From positions 124,001 through 188,000 of the forward strand of contig CANNBH010000001.1 in the NCBI GenBank assembly GCA_947502815.1: DNA of 64,000 nt, in the 5' to 3' direction. The DNA comes from an uncultured Erythrobacter sp. (lineage in GTDB: Bacteria > Pseudomonadota > Alphaproteobacteria > Sphingomonadales > Sphingomonadaceae). A program made the position numbers and the translations under genes. Numbering within the stretch: the stretch's first letter is position 1; every line of letters starts with the position of its first letter. The notes beneath the pieces were generated by a model that was not told where the DNA came from, did not search any database, and worked only from the letters and a program-made list of their open reading frames with translations. Below, piece by piece: positions 26,240-37,094 of the stretch.

Positions 26240-29200
26240 ATGAACTTCCGCAACATTTCCGCTTGGTCGATCCGGAACCCCGTGATCCCTTTGGTGTTCT
26301 TCACCGCTTTGATGCTTGCTGGCATTTTGAGCTTTGCGCGCATGGATGTGGTGAACAATCCAGACATCGAATTCCCCGGTGTAAGCGTTGGTATTTCGCA
26401 ACCTGGTGCCGCTCCTACTGAAATTGAAAATCAAATCACGCAGCGTGTCGAGAGCGCGGTCCGTTCAATCAGCGGCGTGAATTCGATCAACTCCACCGCC
26501 CGCGAAGGGTTCTCCAGCACCTTTATCGAATTTGAAATCGGCACTGACCCCAATGACGCGGTGGCTGAGGTAAAGAACGCGATCGATGGGATTCGCGGCA
26601 GCTTGCCTGACGGAATTTTGGAACCCCGTATCAACAAGGAAGAAATTTCTGGAGGCTTTCTGGCAATTTATGCCGTCGAGGCCGACGATATGACGATTGA
26701 GCAGCTCAGTTGGTTTATCGATGACACGGTGACCAAGCGGCTGCTGGCAATTGAGGGGATGGCAGAGGCCAACCGCTTTGCCGGGGTCAACCGCGAAATT
26801 GAGGTGATCCTCGACATTCCGCGCATGCAATCGATCGGTGTCACCGCCAGCCAAATCAACAGCGTCTTGCGTCAAAACAACATCGATGCCGCGGGCGGAT
26901 CGACGGAAATCGGCGGCACGCGTCAATCGGTTCGTGTCTTGGGCAGCACAGACACAGCCTTTGAACTGTCCCAGCGCCAAATCCAATTGGGCGATGGCCG
27001 CACCATTCGCCTCGCTGATGTGGCCGATGTACGCGACGGGTTTTCTGAACGCTCGTCGATCAGCAAGGTTCGCGACAAAGAGGTTGTGAATTTCAACATG
27101 TCTCGCGCCAAGGGCGCATCTGATGTGACTGTTTTTGCAGAAGCCCTCGAAGTTATTGAGGATATCGAAGCAGAGAACCCCGGTGTCCGTTTCATCCCGC
27201 TTTTCAACACGGTCCAATACACCGAAGAACAATACACCTCCTCCATGAAGGCTATGATTGAGGGGGCAGTCCTTGCGGTGATCGTGGTGTTCTTCTTCCT
27301 GCGCGATTGGCGCGCCACGTTGATTTCATCGGTTGCCATTCCGCTGTCCGCGATCCCGACCTTTTGGTTCATGGATTTGCTGGGCTTTAACCTCAACCAA
27401 TTGTCGCTGCTCGCGTTGGCCCTCGTCGCGGGGGTGTTGGTTGATGATGCCATCGTTGAGATTGAGAATATCGTGCGTCACATGCGCATGGGCAAAACCG
27501 CGTATCAGGCCAGCATCGATGCCGCCGATGAAATTGGCCTACCGGTGGTGGCGACCAGCTTCTGTATTGTGGCGGTGTTCCTGCCAGTGGGTTTGATGCC
27601 GGGCATTTCAGGCCAGTTCTTCAAAAACTTTGGGATCACCGTTGTGGTCGCCGTTTTGATGAGCCTAGCCGTGGCGCGGATGATTACACCGATGCTCGCG
27701 GCCTATTTCCTGCGCGCCAAGGGGCACGCAGAACATGGCGAAGGGCCGATGATGGACCGCTATATGGCGGTGCTCGGTTGGACGTTGAAACAGGAAAAAG
27801 CCAAGGCGATGCGGGCGCAAATCGCCAACGTCGCGTCAAAGCCGGCTTACTTCATACTGGCCGCTTTGTTTGCGCTGGGCGCAGCCTATAACATCATCAC
27901 CGGCATGATTGCGGTGGAGGATCCCCAGTTGCTGGGCGTTATGTTTGGCTCCGTTGCTTTGCTGGTGGCGGTGCCAATGGCCTATTTTGTCGGCCTGTTG
28001 GTAACAGCCGCGCTTGGCGCGATTCCTGGAAAACTGATGGATCGCGAGACCGGCTTTTTCTCTTGGTGCCTCTTTATGATGCGGCGTTTGAAAGCGCGCC
28101 TGTTCGATCATCGGGTTTGGATGCTGGGCGTCGGGGTGCTGGCTTTGGTTCTCACGCTGGTCCTGTTCATGATCACTCCCGCGCAGTTCCAGCCGGTGAC
28201 AGACAACAACAACAGCCGGGTTGAGATTGAAATGGTGCCTGGCACCACTTTGGCTTCGACTGAGCGGGTCGCCGACGAAGTCGCTGCATTGCTTTATGAA
28301 CAGCCAGAGGTTGAAGTCGCGCTGGAACGGGTGCGGGTTGGCAATGCGACGCTGTTCGTCACGCTTAGCGATGATCGCCAAAAAACCTCAATTGAATTTG
28401 AACGCGATTTGGCACCCGTGCTGGCCCAGTTCCCCGATGCGCGGGTTCGTTTTGCGTCGCAATCAGGCGGTTTTGGCAGCGGGCGGGATATCACAATCAT
28501 GCTCGCCGGGTCCGATCCGATGCTGCTAGAGGCAACTGCTGCTGAGCTCGTCGAAGAAATGCGCGGGCTCGACATGTTGGTTGCCCCTCGGATCAGCGCC
28601 GATGTCAATCGCCCAGAAATCATCATTCGGCCGCGTCCATCGGTCGCCGCCGAATTGGGCGTTACGACAGCGGCGCTGAGCCAGACGATCCGCATCGCAA
28701 CATTGGGTGAGATTGAGCAGAACGCAGCCAAGTTCTCACTGTCTGATAGGCAAATTCCGATCACTGTGCGTTTGCCTGAGGAATCGCGCGAGAGCATGAG
28801 CACGATCGAAAATCTGCCCGTGCCAACGCGGACTGGCGGAACGGTTCCCTTGTCGCGGATTGCAGAAATCAGCTTTGGATCAGGCCCGACCGCCATTCAG
28901 CGTTACAATCAGAACCGCCGGGTTTTGGTAGGCGCCGATCTGGCGCGTGGGGTGATTAAGGGCGACGTGCAGGGCGCAATCGAAGAGCTCCCTGTGCTTC
29001 AAAACCTGCCCCAAGGGGTGAGCCGCGCAGCGGTTGGCGAAGAAGAATGGCAAGCTGAAATGCTCAACAGCCTTGTCATTGCGATCTTCGCTGGCTTCTT
29101 CCTCGTGTTCGCTGTTCTGGTGCTGCTTTATAAGCGATTGATGAGCCCGCTGGTTAATATGACCTCGCTCTTGCTCGCGCCATTGGGCGGCATTTTCCTA

Positions 29201-29749
29201 GTCTGGATCGTGGGACAACCGCAGAGTATGCCGGTCTATATCGGCGTTCTTTTGCTGCTGGGCATTGTCTCCAAGAACTCGATCCTGCTGATCGATTTTG
29301 CGATCGAAGAAATGGCGGTAGGCACACGCAAATTCGAAGCCATTATGGAAGCTGGGCACAAGCGCGCTCAACCGATCGTGATGACCACCGTTGCTATGAC
29401 CGCCGGGATGGTCCCAACCGCCTTTTCCGGCTTGCTCGGTTCGGGTGATGGCGCATGGCGCGCGCCAATGGGCACGATGGTGATTGGCGGATTGATCGCC
29501 TCAACTCTGCTCACTTTGCTGATTGTTCCGGCCGGCTTTAGCCTCGCGGATGGCATTGAACGCAGACTTGGACCGTGGCTGCGCGATCGCATGCTGACCT
29601 ATCGTCCTGGTGACGACGGTGAGCCAATCCGGCCTGACCCCGAAGATTCGCCTCAGCCGCATAATCCGAGTGCTGGTGGGCATGGCGGATTTGCTGGCCC
29701 TGTGACCCCGGCAACGCGGTTGCCACCGGGAGCGGAACCTGCCGAGTAG
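26240..29749 (+). CDS. RND family efflux permease with extended central loop
   Basis: A 1169-aa proton-driven AcrB/HAE1-like pump. TM1 is near the N-terminus ([17 protein letters not shown]), TM4 carries the proton-relay pair D402-D403 in [15 protein letters not shown], and the second half repeats the plan ([18 protein letters not shown]). It is over 100 residues longer than usual. The extra length lies between TM6 and TM7 (about 495-625) and contains two added hydrophobic stretches, about 535-558 and 566-592. The C-terminal tail is long, polar and Pro-rich. Substrate unknown. Confidence 0.92.
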   Translation: MNFRNISAWSIRNPVIPLVFFTALMLAGILSFARMDVVNNPDIEFPGVSVGISQPGAAPTEIENQITQRVESAVRSISGVNSINSTAREGFSSTFIEFEIGTDPNDAVAEVKNAIDGIRGSLPDGILEPRINKEEISGGFLAIYAVEADDMTIEQLSWFIDDTVTKRLLAIEGMAEANRFAGVNREIEVILDIPRMQSIGVTASQINSVLRQNNIDAAGGSTEIGGTRQSVRVLGSTDTAFELSQRQIQLGDGRTIRLADVADVRDGFSERSSISKVRDKEVVNFNMSRAKGASDVTVFAEALEVIEDIEAENPGVRFIPLFNTVQYTEEQYTSSMKAMIEGAVLAVIVVFFFLRDWRATLISSVAIPLSAIPTFWFMDLLGFNLNQLSLLALALVAGVLVDDAIVEIENIVRHMRMGKTAYQASIDAADEIGLPVVATSFCIVAVFLPVGLMPGISGQFFKNFGITVVVAVLMSLAVARMITPMLAAYFLRAKGHAEHGEGPMMDRYMAVLGWTLKQEKAKAMRAQIANVASKPAYFILAALFALGAAYNIITGMIAVEDPQLLGVMFGSVALLVAVPMAYFVGLLVTAALGAIPGKLMDRETGFFSWCLFMMRRLKARLFDHRVWMLGVGVLALVLTLVLFMITPAQFQPVTDNNNSRVEIEMVPGTTLASTERVADEVAALLYEQPEVEVALERVRVGNATLFVTLSDDRQKTSIEFERDLAPVLAQFPDARVRFASQSGGFGSGRDITIMLAGSDPMLLEATAAELVEEMRGLDMLVAPRISADVNRPEIIIRPRPSVAAELGVTTAALSQTIRIATLGEIEQNAAKFSLSDRQIPITVRLPEESRESMSTIENLPVPTRTGGTVPLSRIAEISFGSGPTAIQRYNQNRRVLVGADLARGVIKGDVQGAIEELPVLQNLPQGVSRAAVGEEEWQAEMLNSLVIAIFAGFFLVFAVLVLLYKRLMSPLVNMTSLLLAPLGGIFLVWIVGQPQSMPVYIGVLLLLGIVSKNSILLIDFAIEEMAVGTRKFEAIMEAGHKRAQPIVMTTVAMTAGMVPTAFSGLLGSGDGAWRAPMGTMVIGGLIASTLLTLLIVPAGFSLADGIERRLGPWLRDRMLTYRPGDDGEPIRPDPEDSPQPHNPSAGGHGGFAGPVTPATRLPPGAEPAE

Positions 29750-29808
29750 AGCATCCAACTGCCTTATGGACGTGACGCATTGTGCGGTTTCGGGCAGGGC
29801 GCGCACCT

Positions 29809-31092
29809 ATGTCTGAACCGATGCCCTTAAAGTTTGGCGGAGAGCCGCTGACTGCGGACCGTGCGCGCCGGATGCGGTGGACCGCGACCGGGATACTGGC
29901 CGCGATGGCGGTGTTGTTTTTCACCACGCACGGGTTGCTCGGCAATCACCCGGCTTGGGGATACGTCAACGCCTTTGCCGAAGCCGCAATGGTTGGCGGG
30001 CTCGCCGATTGGTTTGCGGTAACGGCCTTGTTCCGGCACCCGCTAGGCCTGCCGATCCCGCACACCGCGATCATTCCGATGAACAAGGATCGAATTGCGG
30101 ACACAATGGCGCAATTCCTTCAGGAAAACTTCTTAACCCCCACTGTCGTCGCGCGGCGTATGTCAAACATGAACATCGCCCGTGCGTTGGGGGATTTTCT
30201 GGTCGCGAGCCCTGAAGGCTCAGGCCAAGACGCGCGTTCACGCATCACAGGCGGAGCGGCAGAATTGCTCGCCGAAATGCTCGAATCGCTGGATCCCGAT
30301 AGGCTGGGCAATCAGGTTCGGTCGGGTCTGGGCGGGCAATTGGCAAAAATTGACGTGTCGCCGCTGGCCGGACGTATGCTTGAAAGCGCGATGGCGGATA
30401 GGCGGCATTTGCCTTTGATCAACGGCCTGGTTCGTTGGGCCGGGCTGACCTTGGAAGACAATGAAGAGACGATCCATGAGATCATCCATGACCGGGTGAA
30501 TGGAGTCCTGCGTTGGGCGGGGCTGGACAAGCGGATATCGGGCAATGTCCTGGATGGACTCTACAAATTGCTCGCCGAAGTTTTGGTCGATCCCGATCAT
30601 CCTCTACGCGGGAAGGTTGAAGAAGGCCTCGAAAAACTCGCCCATGATCTGCAGCATGATCCCGAAACGCGTGAGCGGGTTGAGGAAATGAAGCGGGATC
30701 TCATCGAGAATCCCGCTGTGGCGGAATGGTGGATGGGCGTGTGGGAACGGATCCGCCGCTCTCTGATTCGGCGCGCCCGCGAAGCGGACACCGAATTGGG
30801 CAGCGAAATGCGGGGCGGGCTCGCCGATTTGGGTAAGGCGTTGAAGCAGGACGAGCGGTTGCAATGGCAGATCAACCGTTTTTCACGGCGCACTTTGGTA
30901 GGGATCGCAACACGTTACGGCGGCGAAATCGTGACCTTGGTTTCAGAAACCGTAAAGCGCTGGGATGCCACGACGATCACGGGCCGGATCGAAAACGCCG
31001 TCGGCCGCGACCTTCAATTCATCCGCATCAACGGCACCTTGGTGGGCGGCTTGGTCGGAATGACGCTGCATTTCATCACGTCGTTTATGTAG
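29809..31092 (+). CDS. DUF445 family inner-membrane protein (YjiN-like)
   Basis: A 427-aa protein with two N-terminal hydrophobic helices separated by FPEAAMVGGLADW-like sequence (here AFAEAAMVGGLADWFAVTALF, the DUF445 hallmark), HPLGLPIPHTAIIPMNKDRI and a C-terminal helix (LVGGLVGMTLHF). A long helical region lies between. Function is unknown. I prefer ATG 29809; an upstream GTG at 29782 is in frame and ATG 29821 is also possible. It follows the pump permease by 59 bases and might be co-transcribed. Confidence 0.85.
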   Translation: MSEPMPLKFGGEPLTADRARRMRWTATGILAAMAVLFFTTHGLLGNHPAWGYVNAFAEAAMVGGLADWFAVTALFRHPLGLPIPHTAIIPMNKDRIADTMAQFLQENFLTPTVVARRMSNMNIARALGDFLVASPEGSGQDARSRITGGAAELLAEMLESLDPDRLGNQVRSGLGGQLAKIDVSPLAGRMLESAMADRRHLPLINGLVRWAGLTLEDNEETIHEIIHDRVNGVLRWAGLDKRISGNVLDGLYKLLAEVLVDPDHPLRGKVEEGLEKLAHDLQHDPETRERVEEMKRDLIENPAVAEWWMGVWERIRRSLIRRAREADTELGSEMRGGLADLGKALKQDERLQWQINRFSRRTLVGIATRYGGEIVTLVSETVKRWDATTITGRIENAVGRDLQFIRINGTLVGGLVGMTLHFITSFM

Positions 31093-31102
31093 CGGTTTGG
31101 CC

Positions 31103-32032
31103 TTAATTCAGGCGATAGGTAATGCGAGTTGAATAACTTCCCCACATCGGATCGCCATTGCTGTCCTTAGCGGGTTGGAAGCGTGAATGTCGCATCATTG
31201 CTAGACAAGCGGCATCGTTGAAGCCCGCTGGACCAGTGTGCCCTGTGACCTCGCAATAGCTCGCGCGACCTTGCCGGTTGATTTGGACCCGTACGGCCAC
31301 CGTTCCTTGAGCCCTCTCGCGCAGCAGATATGATGGATAATTGGCCTGTATCTGCTGTGCCCATTCTCTTTCGCCCTCGGTCCCTGCCCCTTGGCCCCCC
31401 TGCACCACTTCCCCGTCAAGGATATTTGCTCTCCTTTGGGGAAGTGTGTCTGCGCACTGTTGGAGCTGTTCCATCATCGCCGCAATTCCACCTGTTTCCA
31501 ACGATACTTTTTGAACCAGAGCACCCGACAATTCTATCGCTTGCAGGGCATTATATCTCTGTTCGATAATTTGCGGTGTGAGAGGAGCAACATCGTCAAC
31601 GACGCCAGCGTTCATATCGACCGCTTCTTCTTCGTCGGACTGCGTGAACTCGTCGACTTCCGGGCTCTCGAACGAAATCAGGGAAACGCCAAACATGGAA
31701 ATCACCGGACGACCAGTGCTTGATGTGTTGCTGATAAAGCCTCGAATTATGGATTCTTCTGGGAGAGCAGCAATCCTAATGCGTGGCCCGTAGGGGTTGC
31801 GGAATGGGCGGCCAATCGCCGTCATATTCACGAATCGACCAGCACCGGCCTTCTCTATCCATAGGGTAACTTCATTCTCACCCTCACCAAATTTGCGTGA
31901 GATTCGACAGCGATCATCATATTCGCGCAACCTCCACTCTGAGCTCGGCTCCAATTCGAGCGTTGCAGCGCTCGCAGGCCCACTGGGAACTGCCATCAAA
32001 CTTGCAGAAAACGCGATCAACACACGAGCCAT
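31103..32032 (-). CDS. Secreted TonB C-terminal domain protein
   Basis: A 309-aa exported protein with a signal peptide (ARVLIAFSASLMAVPSGPASAA, residues 2-23) and a unique middle region. The TonB C-terminal domain is QGTVAVRVQINRQGRASYCEVTGHTG through SYSTRITYRLN at the extreme C-terminus. It lacks the N-terminal membrane anchor and Pro-rich spacer of true TonB, so energy transduction is doubtful; a periplasmic binding role is more likely. ATG 32032 lies directly behind a terminator hairpin whose 3' arm contains its GGAGG ribosome site. Confidence 0.82.
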   Translation of the reverse strand: MARVLIAFSASLMAVPSGPASAATLELEPSSEWRLREYDDRCRISRKFGEGENEVTLWIEKAGAGRFVNMTAIGRPFRNPYGPRIRIAALPEESIIRGFISNTSSTGRPVISMFGVSLISFESPEVDEFTQSDEEEAVDMNAGVVDDVAPLTPQIIEQRYNALQAIELSGALVQKVSLETGGIAAMMEQLQQCADTLPQRRANILDGEVVQGGQGAGTEGEREWAQQIQANYPSYLLRERAQGTVAVRVQINRQGRASYCEVTGHTGPAGFNDAACLAMMRHSRFQPAKDSNGDPMWGSYSTRITYRLN

Positions 32033-32034
32033 AC

Positions 32035-32070
32035 AAAAAACCTCCGCCGCGCAAGTTAGCGCGGCGGAGG
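32035..32070 (-). terminator. Intrinsic terminator of the etf operon overlapping the next gene's ribosome site
   Basis: A perfect 12-base-pair stem (CCTCCGCCGCGC/GCGCGGCGGAGG as written on the plus strand, 6-base loop) is followed on the minus strand by six T. It lies 31 bases after the etfA stop. Its descending arm ends in GGAGG, exactly 8 bases before the ATG of the TonB-domain gene, so the same hairpin would mask that Shine-Dalgarno sequence. Confidence 0.88.
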
Positions 32071-32101
32071 TCTTTGACAAGATTGAGTTTTTCTTAAGGG
32101 C

Positions 32102-33034
32102 TTAGCCCAAGGCAGCCGTCAATTCTGGGACCGCGTTGTAGAGGTCCGCGACCAAGCCGATATCTGCGACTTGGAAAATCGGGGCATCTTCGTCTTTGTT
32201 GATGGCGATGATGACTTTGGAGTCCTTCATGCCTGCCAAGTGCTGGATCGCGCCGGAAATGCCGATGGCGATGTAGACCTCTGGCGCAACGATCTTGCCG
32301 GTTTGACCGACTTGGTAATCGTTGGGCACATAGCCTGCATCAACCGCGGCGCGCGATGCGCCGATCGCCGCGCCGAGTTTGTCGGCGAGTGGATTGATGA
32401 TTTGCTCAAAAGTTTCGCTGTCTTTCAGCGCACGGCCGCCCGAAACGATGATCTTGGCGCTGGCCAGCTCTGGACGTTCGCTTTTGGCAACTTCGCGGCT
32501 GACGAAGCTTGAAATGCCAGCATCGCCCGGACCGGCTGCGTCTTCGATGGCAGCGGAGCCGCCTTCGGTTGCGGCCTTTTCAAAGGCTGTCCCGCGCACG
32601 GTGATAACGAGCTTTGGATCGCTCGACTCAACCGTTGCAATGGCGTTGCCGGCATAGATTGGACGGGTGAATGTCTTGCCGCCTTCGACCGAGAGAATGT
32701 CCGAGATCTGCATCACATCAAGATGCGCAGCAACGCGCGGTGCGATGTTCTTGCCCGATGTTGTCGCAGGCGCGAGGAACGCGTCATAGCCATCCATCAA
32801 TCCAGCGACCAAGGGGGCAACGTTTTCGGCCAGACCGGCGCCATATGCGGCATCGTCAGCCTTAAGCACTTTGGCTACGCCTGCGATTTTTGCAGCCGCA
32901 TCAGCAGCGGCTCCGCAGTTCTCACCCGCGACCAATGCGTGGACTTCGCCCAATTTCGCCGCCGCTGTAACCACAGCAAGCGTTGCATCATTGACGGTGT
33001 TGTTGTCGTGTTCGACCAGAATCAGAGTGTTCAT
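32102..33034 (-). CDS. etfA: Electron transfer flavoprotein alpha subunit
   Basis: FAD-binding subunit (310 aa) that passes electrons from acyl-CoA and other dehydrogenases to ETF-ubiquinone oxidoreductase. The C-terminal FAD domain is plain: [38 protein letters not shown] and [27 protein letters not shown]. It lies 32 bases after etfB on the same strand. It would serve the acyl-CoA dehydrogenase encoded at 59.6-60.8 kb among others. Confidence 0.96.
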   Translation of the reverse strand: MNTLILVEHDNNTVNDATLAVVTAAAKLGEVHALVAGENCGAAADAAAKIAGVAKVLKADDAAYGAGLAENVAPLVAGLMDGYDAFLAPATTSGKNIAPRVAAHLDVMQISDILSVEGGKTFTRPIYAGNAIATVESSDPKLVITVRGTAFEKAATEGGSAAIEDAAGPGDAGISSFVSREVAKSERPELASAKIIVSGGRALKDSETFEQIINPLADKLGAAIGASRAAVDAGYVPNDYQVGQTGKIVAPEVYIAIGISGAIQHLAGMKDSKVIIAINKDEDAPIFQVADIGLVADLYNAVPELTAALG

Positions 33035-33066
33035 CTGTCTATTCCTTTTCTTTGCTGGGCCGCCGA

Positions 33067-33813
33067 TTAGGCGATCCCCAGATCCTTGATCTTGGCGACG
33101 AGCGCGGCGACGTCTTCGACCTTTTCACCGGCCTGACGAACCGGCGGCTCGCTGACATTGGTGGTGGTAAGGCGCGGCGCGATGTCGACGCCGAAATCAG
33201 CCGGTGTCTTGGCATCCAGCGGCTTCTTCTTCGCCTTCATAATGTTCGGCAGTGACGCATAGCGCGGCTCGTTCAAACGCAGATCGGTTGTGACGATTGC
33301 TGGCAGGGTCAATTTGACCGTTTCCAGACCGCCATCAATCTCACGCTTTACCGTAACGGCGTCGGCTTCGACTTCGATCGTGTTGGCAAAGGTACCTTGT
33401 GGGCGGCCCATCAGAGCGGCGAGCATCTGGCCCGTTTGATTGCTGTCGTCAGAGATCGACTGTTTGCCGAGCAAGACCAGACCTGGCTGTTCTTCATCCG
33501 CAATCGCTTTGAGGATTTTTGCAACGGCGAGAGGCTCTACTTCTTCGTCGGTTTCAACCAAGATTGCCCGGTCCGCGCCCATGGCAAGAGCCGTACGCAG
33601 CGTTTCTTGCGCCTTTGCAGGCCCCACGGAAACGGCGATGATCTCTTCGGCATTGCCCGCTTCTTTGATGCGGATTGCCTCTTCGACGGCGATTTCGTCA
33701 AACGGGTTCATGCTCATTTTTACATTCGCAAGATCCACACCTGAGCCATCGGCCTTCACGCGCGGTTTCACGTTGTAATCGATCACTCGCTTTACGGGCA
33801 CGAGGATTTTCAT
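33067..33813 (-). CDS. etfB: Electron transfer flavoprotein beta subunit
   Basis: AMP-binding partner of EtfA (248 aa). It begins [20 protein letters not shown] and contains [41 protein letters not shown] and [24 protein letters not shown], all hallmarks. AGGAAGGA is a strong ribosome site upstream of the ATG. A 14-base palindrome centred about 65 bases upstream is a likely operator for the etfBA operon. Confidence 0.96.
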   Translation of the reverse strand: MKILVPVKRVIDYNVKPRVKADGSGVDLANVKMSMNPFDEIAVEEAIRIKEAGNAEEIIAVSVGPAKAQETLRTALAMGADRAILVETDEEVEPLAVAKILKAIADEEQPGLVLLGKQSISDDSNQTGQMLAALMGRPQGTFANTIEVEADAVTVKREIDGGLETVKLTLPAIVTTDLRLNEPRYASLPNIMKAKKKPLDAKTPADFGVDIAPRLTTTNVSEPPVRQAGEKVEDVAALVAKIKDLGIA

Positions 33814-33872
33814 GGGGCTTCCTTCCTGTCGTATATTCTTATTGCTTACACGTTTGAGGACCGCCTAACTTG

Positions 33873-33886
33873 CGTTTACGTAAACG
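33873..33886. promoter_or_regulatory. 14-base palindromic operator candidate upstream of etfBA
   Basis: CGTTTACGTAAACG is perfectly self-complementary; the flanks extend it imperfectly (TTG...TCAA). On the minus strand TTGACG, a good -35 element, overlaps it. It is about 60 bases before the etfB start and 115 before the divergent DUF6265-like gene. Similar palindromes serve regulators of fatty-acid and branched-chain acyl-CoA oxidation in proteobacteria; that assignment is inference. Confidence 0.5.
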
Positions 33887-34000
33887 TCAAGCTGATCGAA
33901 CCTCACTTTGACTCCATGCCTTTGGAGCATTTCACGATCTGCCTTGCCAAGCTGAGCCGCGCGCGTCCATTATCTTTAATGCAATAAAGGGGTTCGATTC

Positions 34001-34549
34001 ATGAAACACGCTCTACGCAAAATGGTCTGCGCGTTGGTTTTGGCCACTGTATCGCTCGGTGGGGGCGGTGTTGCCGCGCAAGAATCGCCCTCACCTCAGA
34101 CCAAGATCGGCGAAGAAGGTTTCGAATCGCCGCCGGCTACTTTGGAAGAGATGGACTGGCTGATCGGACAGTGGAGCGGCGTGGGCATTGGCGGCGCACC
34201 GGCAATGGAAAGCTGGCTGCCGCCAATGGGCGGCATCATGGTTGGGACCTTTGTCCAAGAAACCGCCGATGGCGAAATCATGTTCACCGAACATCTCTAT
34301 GCGATGGAGGAAGCGGGCACAGTGGTGCTGCGTCTAAAACACTTCAACGCCGATCTTACAGGATGGGAGGAGAAGGATGATATGCTCACCTTCCGCCTTG
34401 TCGCAATGGAGCCATGCGCGGCTTACTTCAACGCGCTGACCCTGCGCTGCGCGGATGCCGACAAGCCCGGTGAAGGATTGGTCGCAGCGGTGCGTATGCA
34501 ATCCGGCGGGGAGCTGATGTTTGAATTTAACCGCATGGATCCGAACTAA
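34001..34549 (+). CDS. Secreted DUF6265-like protein
   Basis: A 182-aa exported protein with a signal peptide of about 26 residues ending at GGVAAQ. A lipocalin-like domain follows with MDWLIGQWSGVGIGGAPAMESWLPPMGGIMVGTF, the pattern of DUF6265 family proteins. Function unknown. Its stop codon overlaps that of the convergent lipoprotein gene (34546-34549). It is divergent from etfBA and may share its control region. Confidence 0.78.
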   Translation: MKHALRKMVCALVLATVSLGGGGVAAQESPSPQTKIGEEGFESPPATLEEMDWLIGQWSGVGIGGAPAMESWLPPMGGIMVGTFVQETADGEIMFTEHLYAMEEAGTVVLRLKHFNADLTGWEEKDDMLTFRLVAMEPCAAYFNALTLRCADADKPGEGLVAAVRMQSGGELMFEFNRMDPN

Positions 34550-34908
34550 CCGCAACCGGAGAAATATCGACCAAACGATTCGACCGCTTGCGGTTCGGTA
34601 AAACTTAGATCGACGCGGGCGAGCGCATCGGAAAGCTCATCCCTTTTCAGCTGCGATGAAAGTTGACCTGTTTCCAGGTTGAGCAAGAAATGCCCGGTGC
34701 CATCGTGATGCCCAAAAGCCCAATTCCTTTCACACGAAAGAGCGGTAATTTTGGGCTCAATCAGAAACGCGCCATTGGGGGATAGGATGCCCCAGTCTGA
34801 TCCGTCGAGCTCGGTCAAGACGGCCCGATCAGAAAGAGCCACACTTTGATCGCTGCAACCAACAAGCGCGGCGCCGATCAGCGCCGCGCTTGTCGTTATT
34901 CGCTTCAT
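34546..34908 (-). CDS. Small lipoprotein coupled to sucC
   Basis: A 120-aa protein with a type II signal peptide ending ALVGC (Cys about residue 18) and a short beta-rich domain containing [23 protein letters not shown], suggestive of a WG-repeat-like unit. Its ATG overlaps the sucC TGA (ATGA), so it is translated from the sucC message. Function unknown; I recognise no family with confidence. Confidence 0.7.
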   Translation of the reverse strand: MKRITTSAALIGAALVGCSDQSVALSDRAVLTELDGSDWGILSPNGAFLIEPKITALSCERNWAFGHHDGTGHFLLNLETGQLSSQLKRDELSDALARVDLSFTEPQAVESFGRYFSGCG

Positions 34909-36119
34909 GCAGCTTGCTTAACCTCTGCGACGATCTTCTTCGCCGCGTCACCCAGATCATCGGCTGCCACGATCGGCAGGCCGGAATTGGCTAGGATTTC
35001 CTTACCCGCGGCAACATTGGTGCCTTCAAGGCGTACGACCAATGGCACTTGAAGGTTCACGTCCTTCGCCGCTTGAACGATGCCGTTGGCGATGATGTCG
35101 CATTTCATAATCCCGCCAAAGATGTTGACGAGGATGCCTTCGACAGCTGGATCTTTTAGGATGATCTTGAACGCTGCGGTCACCTTTTCAGTGGTCGCGC
35201 CGCCGCCAACGTCGAGGAAGTTTGCTGGGAACGCCCCGTTCAGCTTGATGATGTCCATCGTCGCCATGGCAAGGCCAGCGCCGTTGACCATGCAGCCGAT
35301 GTTTCCGTCGAGCTTAATGTAAGCGAGGTCGTACTCGCTGGCTTCGACTTCTGCTGGGTCTTCTTCGGTTTCATCGCGCATCGCCTCGATAGCAGGGTGC
35401 CGATAGAGCGCGTTGCCGTCAAAGCTCATCTTGGTGTCGAGCACGAGCAGATCGGCGTTGCCTTCTGCGTCGGCCTTTGTTTCGACCAGCGGGTTAATCT
35501 CGAGCATTTCGCAATCACTCGACATAAAGGCCTTATAAAGCTGTGCAGCGAGCTTCTGGCATTTCTTGTTCAGACCGCCGGATAGGTTGAGCGCAAAAGC
35601 AACGGCCCGTCCGTGATGAGGCAGAAAGCCCTGTGCCGGGTCGATCGTGATCGTGGTGATCAATTCAGGCGTGTTGTGCGCCACGTCTTCGATGTCCATG
35701 CCGCCTTCGGTTGAAGCGACCATGGCAACCTGACCCGATGCCCGATCGACGAGCATTGCGAGGTAATATTCACTTTCGATATCGACACCGTCGGTGACGT
35801 AGAGGCGGTTGACTTGTTTGCCTTCGTCGCCGGTCTGGATCGTCACCAAAGTGTTGCCCAGCATATCTTTGGCGTCGGATTCGACGTCCGCGATGCTTTT
35901 GGCGAGACGAACGCCGCCTTTGGCATCTTCGCCCAATTCTTTGAATTTGCCTTTGCCGCGTCCACCGGCGTGAATTTGCGCCTTCACTACATAGAGAGGT
36001 CCAGGCAGCTTTTTCGCGCCTTCAACCGCTTCTTCTACGGTAAGAGCGGCGTGACCGGCGGGGATGGCAATCCCGTATTCCTTGAGCAATTCCTTGGCCT
36101 GATATTCATGCACGTTCAT
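34905..36119 (-). CDS. sucC: Succinyl-CoA ligase (ADP-forming) beta subunit
   Basis: TCA-cycle enzyme subunit with an N-terminal ATP-grasp domain: [22 protein letters not shown] start, [19 protein letters not shown], later [11 protein letters not shown] and the C-terminal ligase domain with [21 protein letters not shown] and [13 protein letters not shown]. It is 404 aa, close to the usual 388-400. ATG 36119 is the standard start; the frame extends to 36266 without family sequence. The usual neighbour sucD is not next to it here; a small lipoprotein gene follows instead. Confidence 0.96.
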   Translation of the reverse strand: MNVHEYQAKELLKEYGIAIPAGHAALTVEEAVEGAKKLPGPLYVVKAQIHAGGRGKGKFKELGEDAKGGVRLAKSIADVESDAKDMLGNTLVTIQTGDEGKQVNRLYVTDGVDIESEYYLAMLVDRASGQVAMVASTEGGMDIEDVAHNTPELITTITIDPAQGFLPHHGRAVAFALNLSGGLNKKCQKLAAQLYKAFMSSDCEMLEINPLVETKADAEGNADLLVLDTKMSFDGNALYRHPAIEAMRDETEEDPAEVEASEYDLAYIKLDGNIGCMVNGAGLAMATMDIIKLNGAFPANFLDVGGGATTEKVTAAFKIILKDPAVEGILVNIFGGIMKCDIIANGIVQAAKDVNLQVPLVVRLEGTNVAAGKEILANSGLPIVAADDLGDAAKKIVAEVKQAA

Positions 36120-36268
36120 CGAGCGTAATCCCTTTTCGCTTTTATCCCGGGGAGAGGTTGTTTGTAGATTGCCTAAGCACGTATCGGTGGACTTGAAAAG
36201 TGCGCAATCACCCTTCACGGCAACAGGGCTAAGCCTATCGGCGGCAGACAGCGCAGGAATGGTCAAAA

Positions 36269-37063
36269 ATGATAGATCAGGGTCGGTTTCAAGAAATAGT
36301 GCGCGAAGCGGCCCGCGTGGCTCATGCGCGCTGGCCAGGTGATGGTCATGCGCTGGAGAGCTGGGACAAGACGCCAGGCAATCCGGTTAGCGAGGCGGAT
36401 CTTGCGGTTGATGCATTTTTGCGCCGTGAACTGGGCCGGCTGTTGCCGTCTGCCGCGTGGCTGTCTGAAGAAACTGCCGACGATAAAGCGCGCACCAAAA
36501 GCGACCTGATCTGGCTTGTCGATCCGATTGACGGCACGCGGGATTTTGTGCGCGGCAGGCCGGGGTGGGCCGTGTCGGTTGCTTTGATCAGCAATGGCAA
36601 GCCTTTGATCGGTATGCTGGCTGCGCCCGCACGCGACGAAGAGTGGTTCTCGGTCGCAGGCCAAGGGGCAACGCTCAATGGGCAGCCATTGAAGGCCAGC
36701 ACCCGTGCGCAGTTTTCGGGCGCGCGCGTTCCAACCGACCAATTGCCGAGCGCTGATTCCGATCTCACCTTGGTTGAAAAACCCAATTCCATCGCACTAC
36801 GCATCGCTATGGTCGCGGATGACCGCGCGGACCTTTTGGCGACGCTGAGATGGGGGTTTGAATGGGATATCGCCGCAGCGACCCTAATTGCGCGCGAGGC
36901 AGGGGCGCAGGTGTCGGATGCGTTTGGCGGCCCGCTGGCCTATAACAAACATGACCCGCGTGATTTCGGCGTGTTGGTTTGCGCGCCGGGCATCCACGGT
37001 GACGCTGTGGCTCGTTTGGCCGAGCGGGCCCAGCAGCAGATACAACAAGGCCGGCCCCAATAG
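36269..37063 (+). CDS. cysQ: 3'(2'),5'-bisphosphate nucleotidase / inositol-phosphatase family protein
   Basis: A 264-aa Mg-dependent, lithium-sensitive-type phosphatase. SEETADD and [15 protein letters not shown] provide the metal-binding Glu and Asp residues, and [19 protein letters not shown] the third metal ligand. CysQ removes 3'-phosphoadenosine 5'-phosphate made during sulfate assimilation; the inositol-monophosphatase subfamily is the alternative. It is divergent from sucC with a 149-base gap. Confidence 0.87.
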   Translation: MIDQGRFQEIVREAARVAHARWPGDGHALESWDKTPGNPVSEADLAVDAFLRRELGRLLPSAAWLSEETADDKARTKSDLIWLVDPIDGTRDFVRGRPGWAVSVALISNGKPLIGMLAAPARDEEWFSVAGQGATLNGQPLKASTRAQFSGARVPTDQLPSADSDLTLVEKPNSIALRIAMVADDRADLLATLRWGFEWDIAAATLIAREAGAQVSDAFGGPLAYNKHDPRDFGVLVCAPGIHGDAVARLAERAQQQIQQGRPQ

Positions 37064-37071
37064 GACCGGCC
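37049..37071. terminator. Possible bidirectional terminator between cysQ and the ompA-like gene
   Basis: GGCCGG...CCGGCC (6-base arms, further pairing inside with one mismatch) spans the cysQ stop codon in its loop, between two convergent genes. No strong T-run follows on either strand, so termination is only suggested. Confidence 0.35.
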
Positions 37072-37094
37072 CCGTGCATTCCATTTGAATGGAG

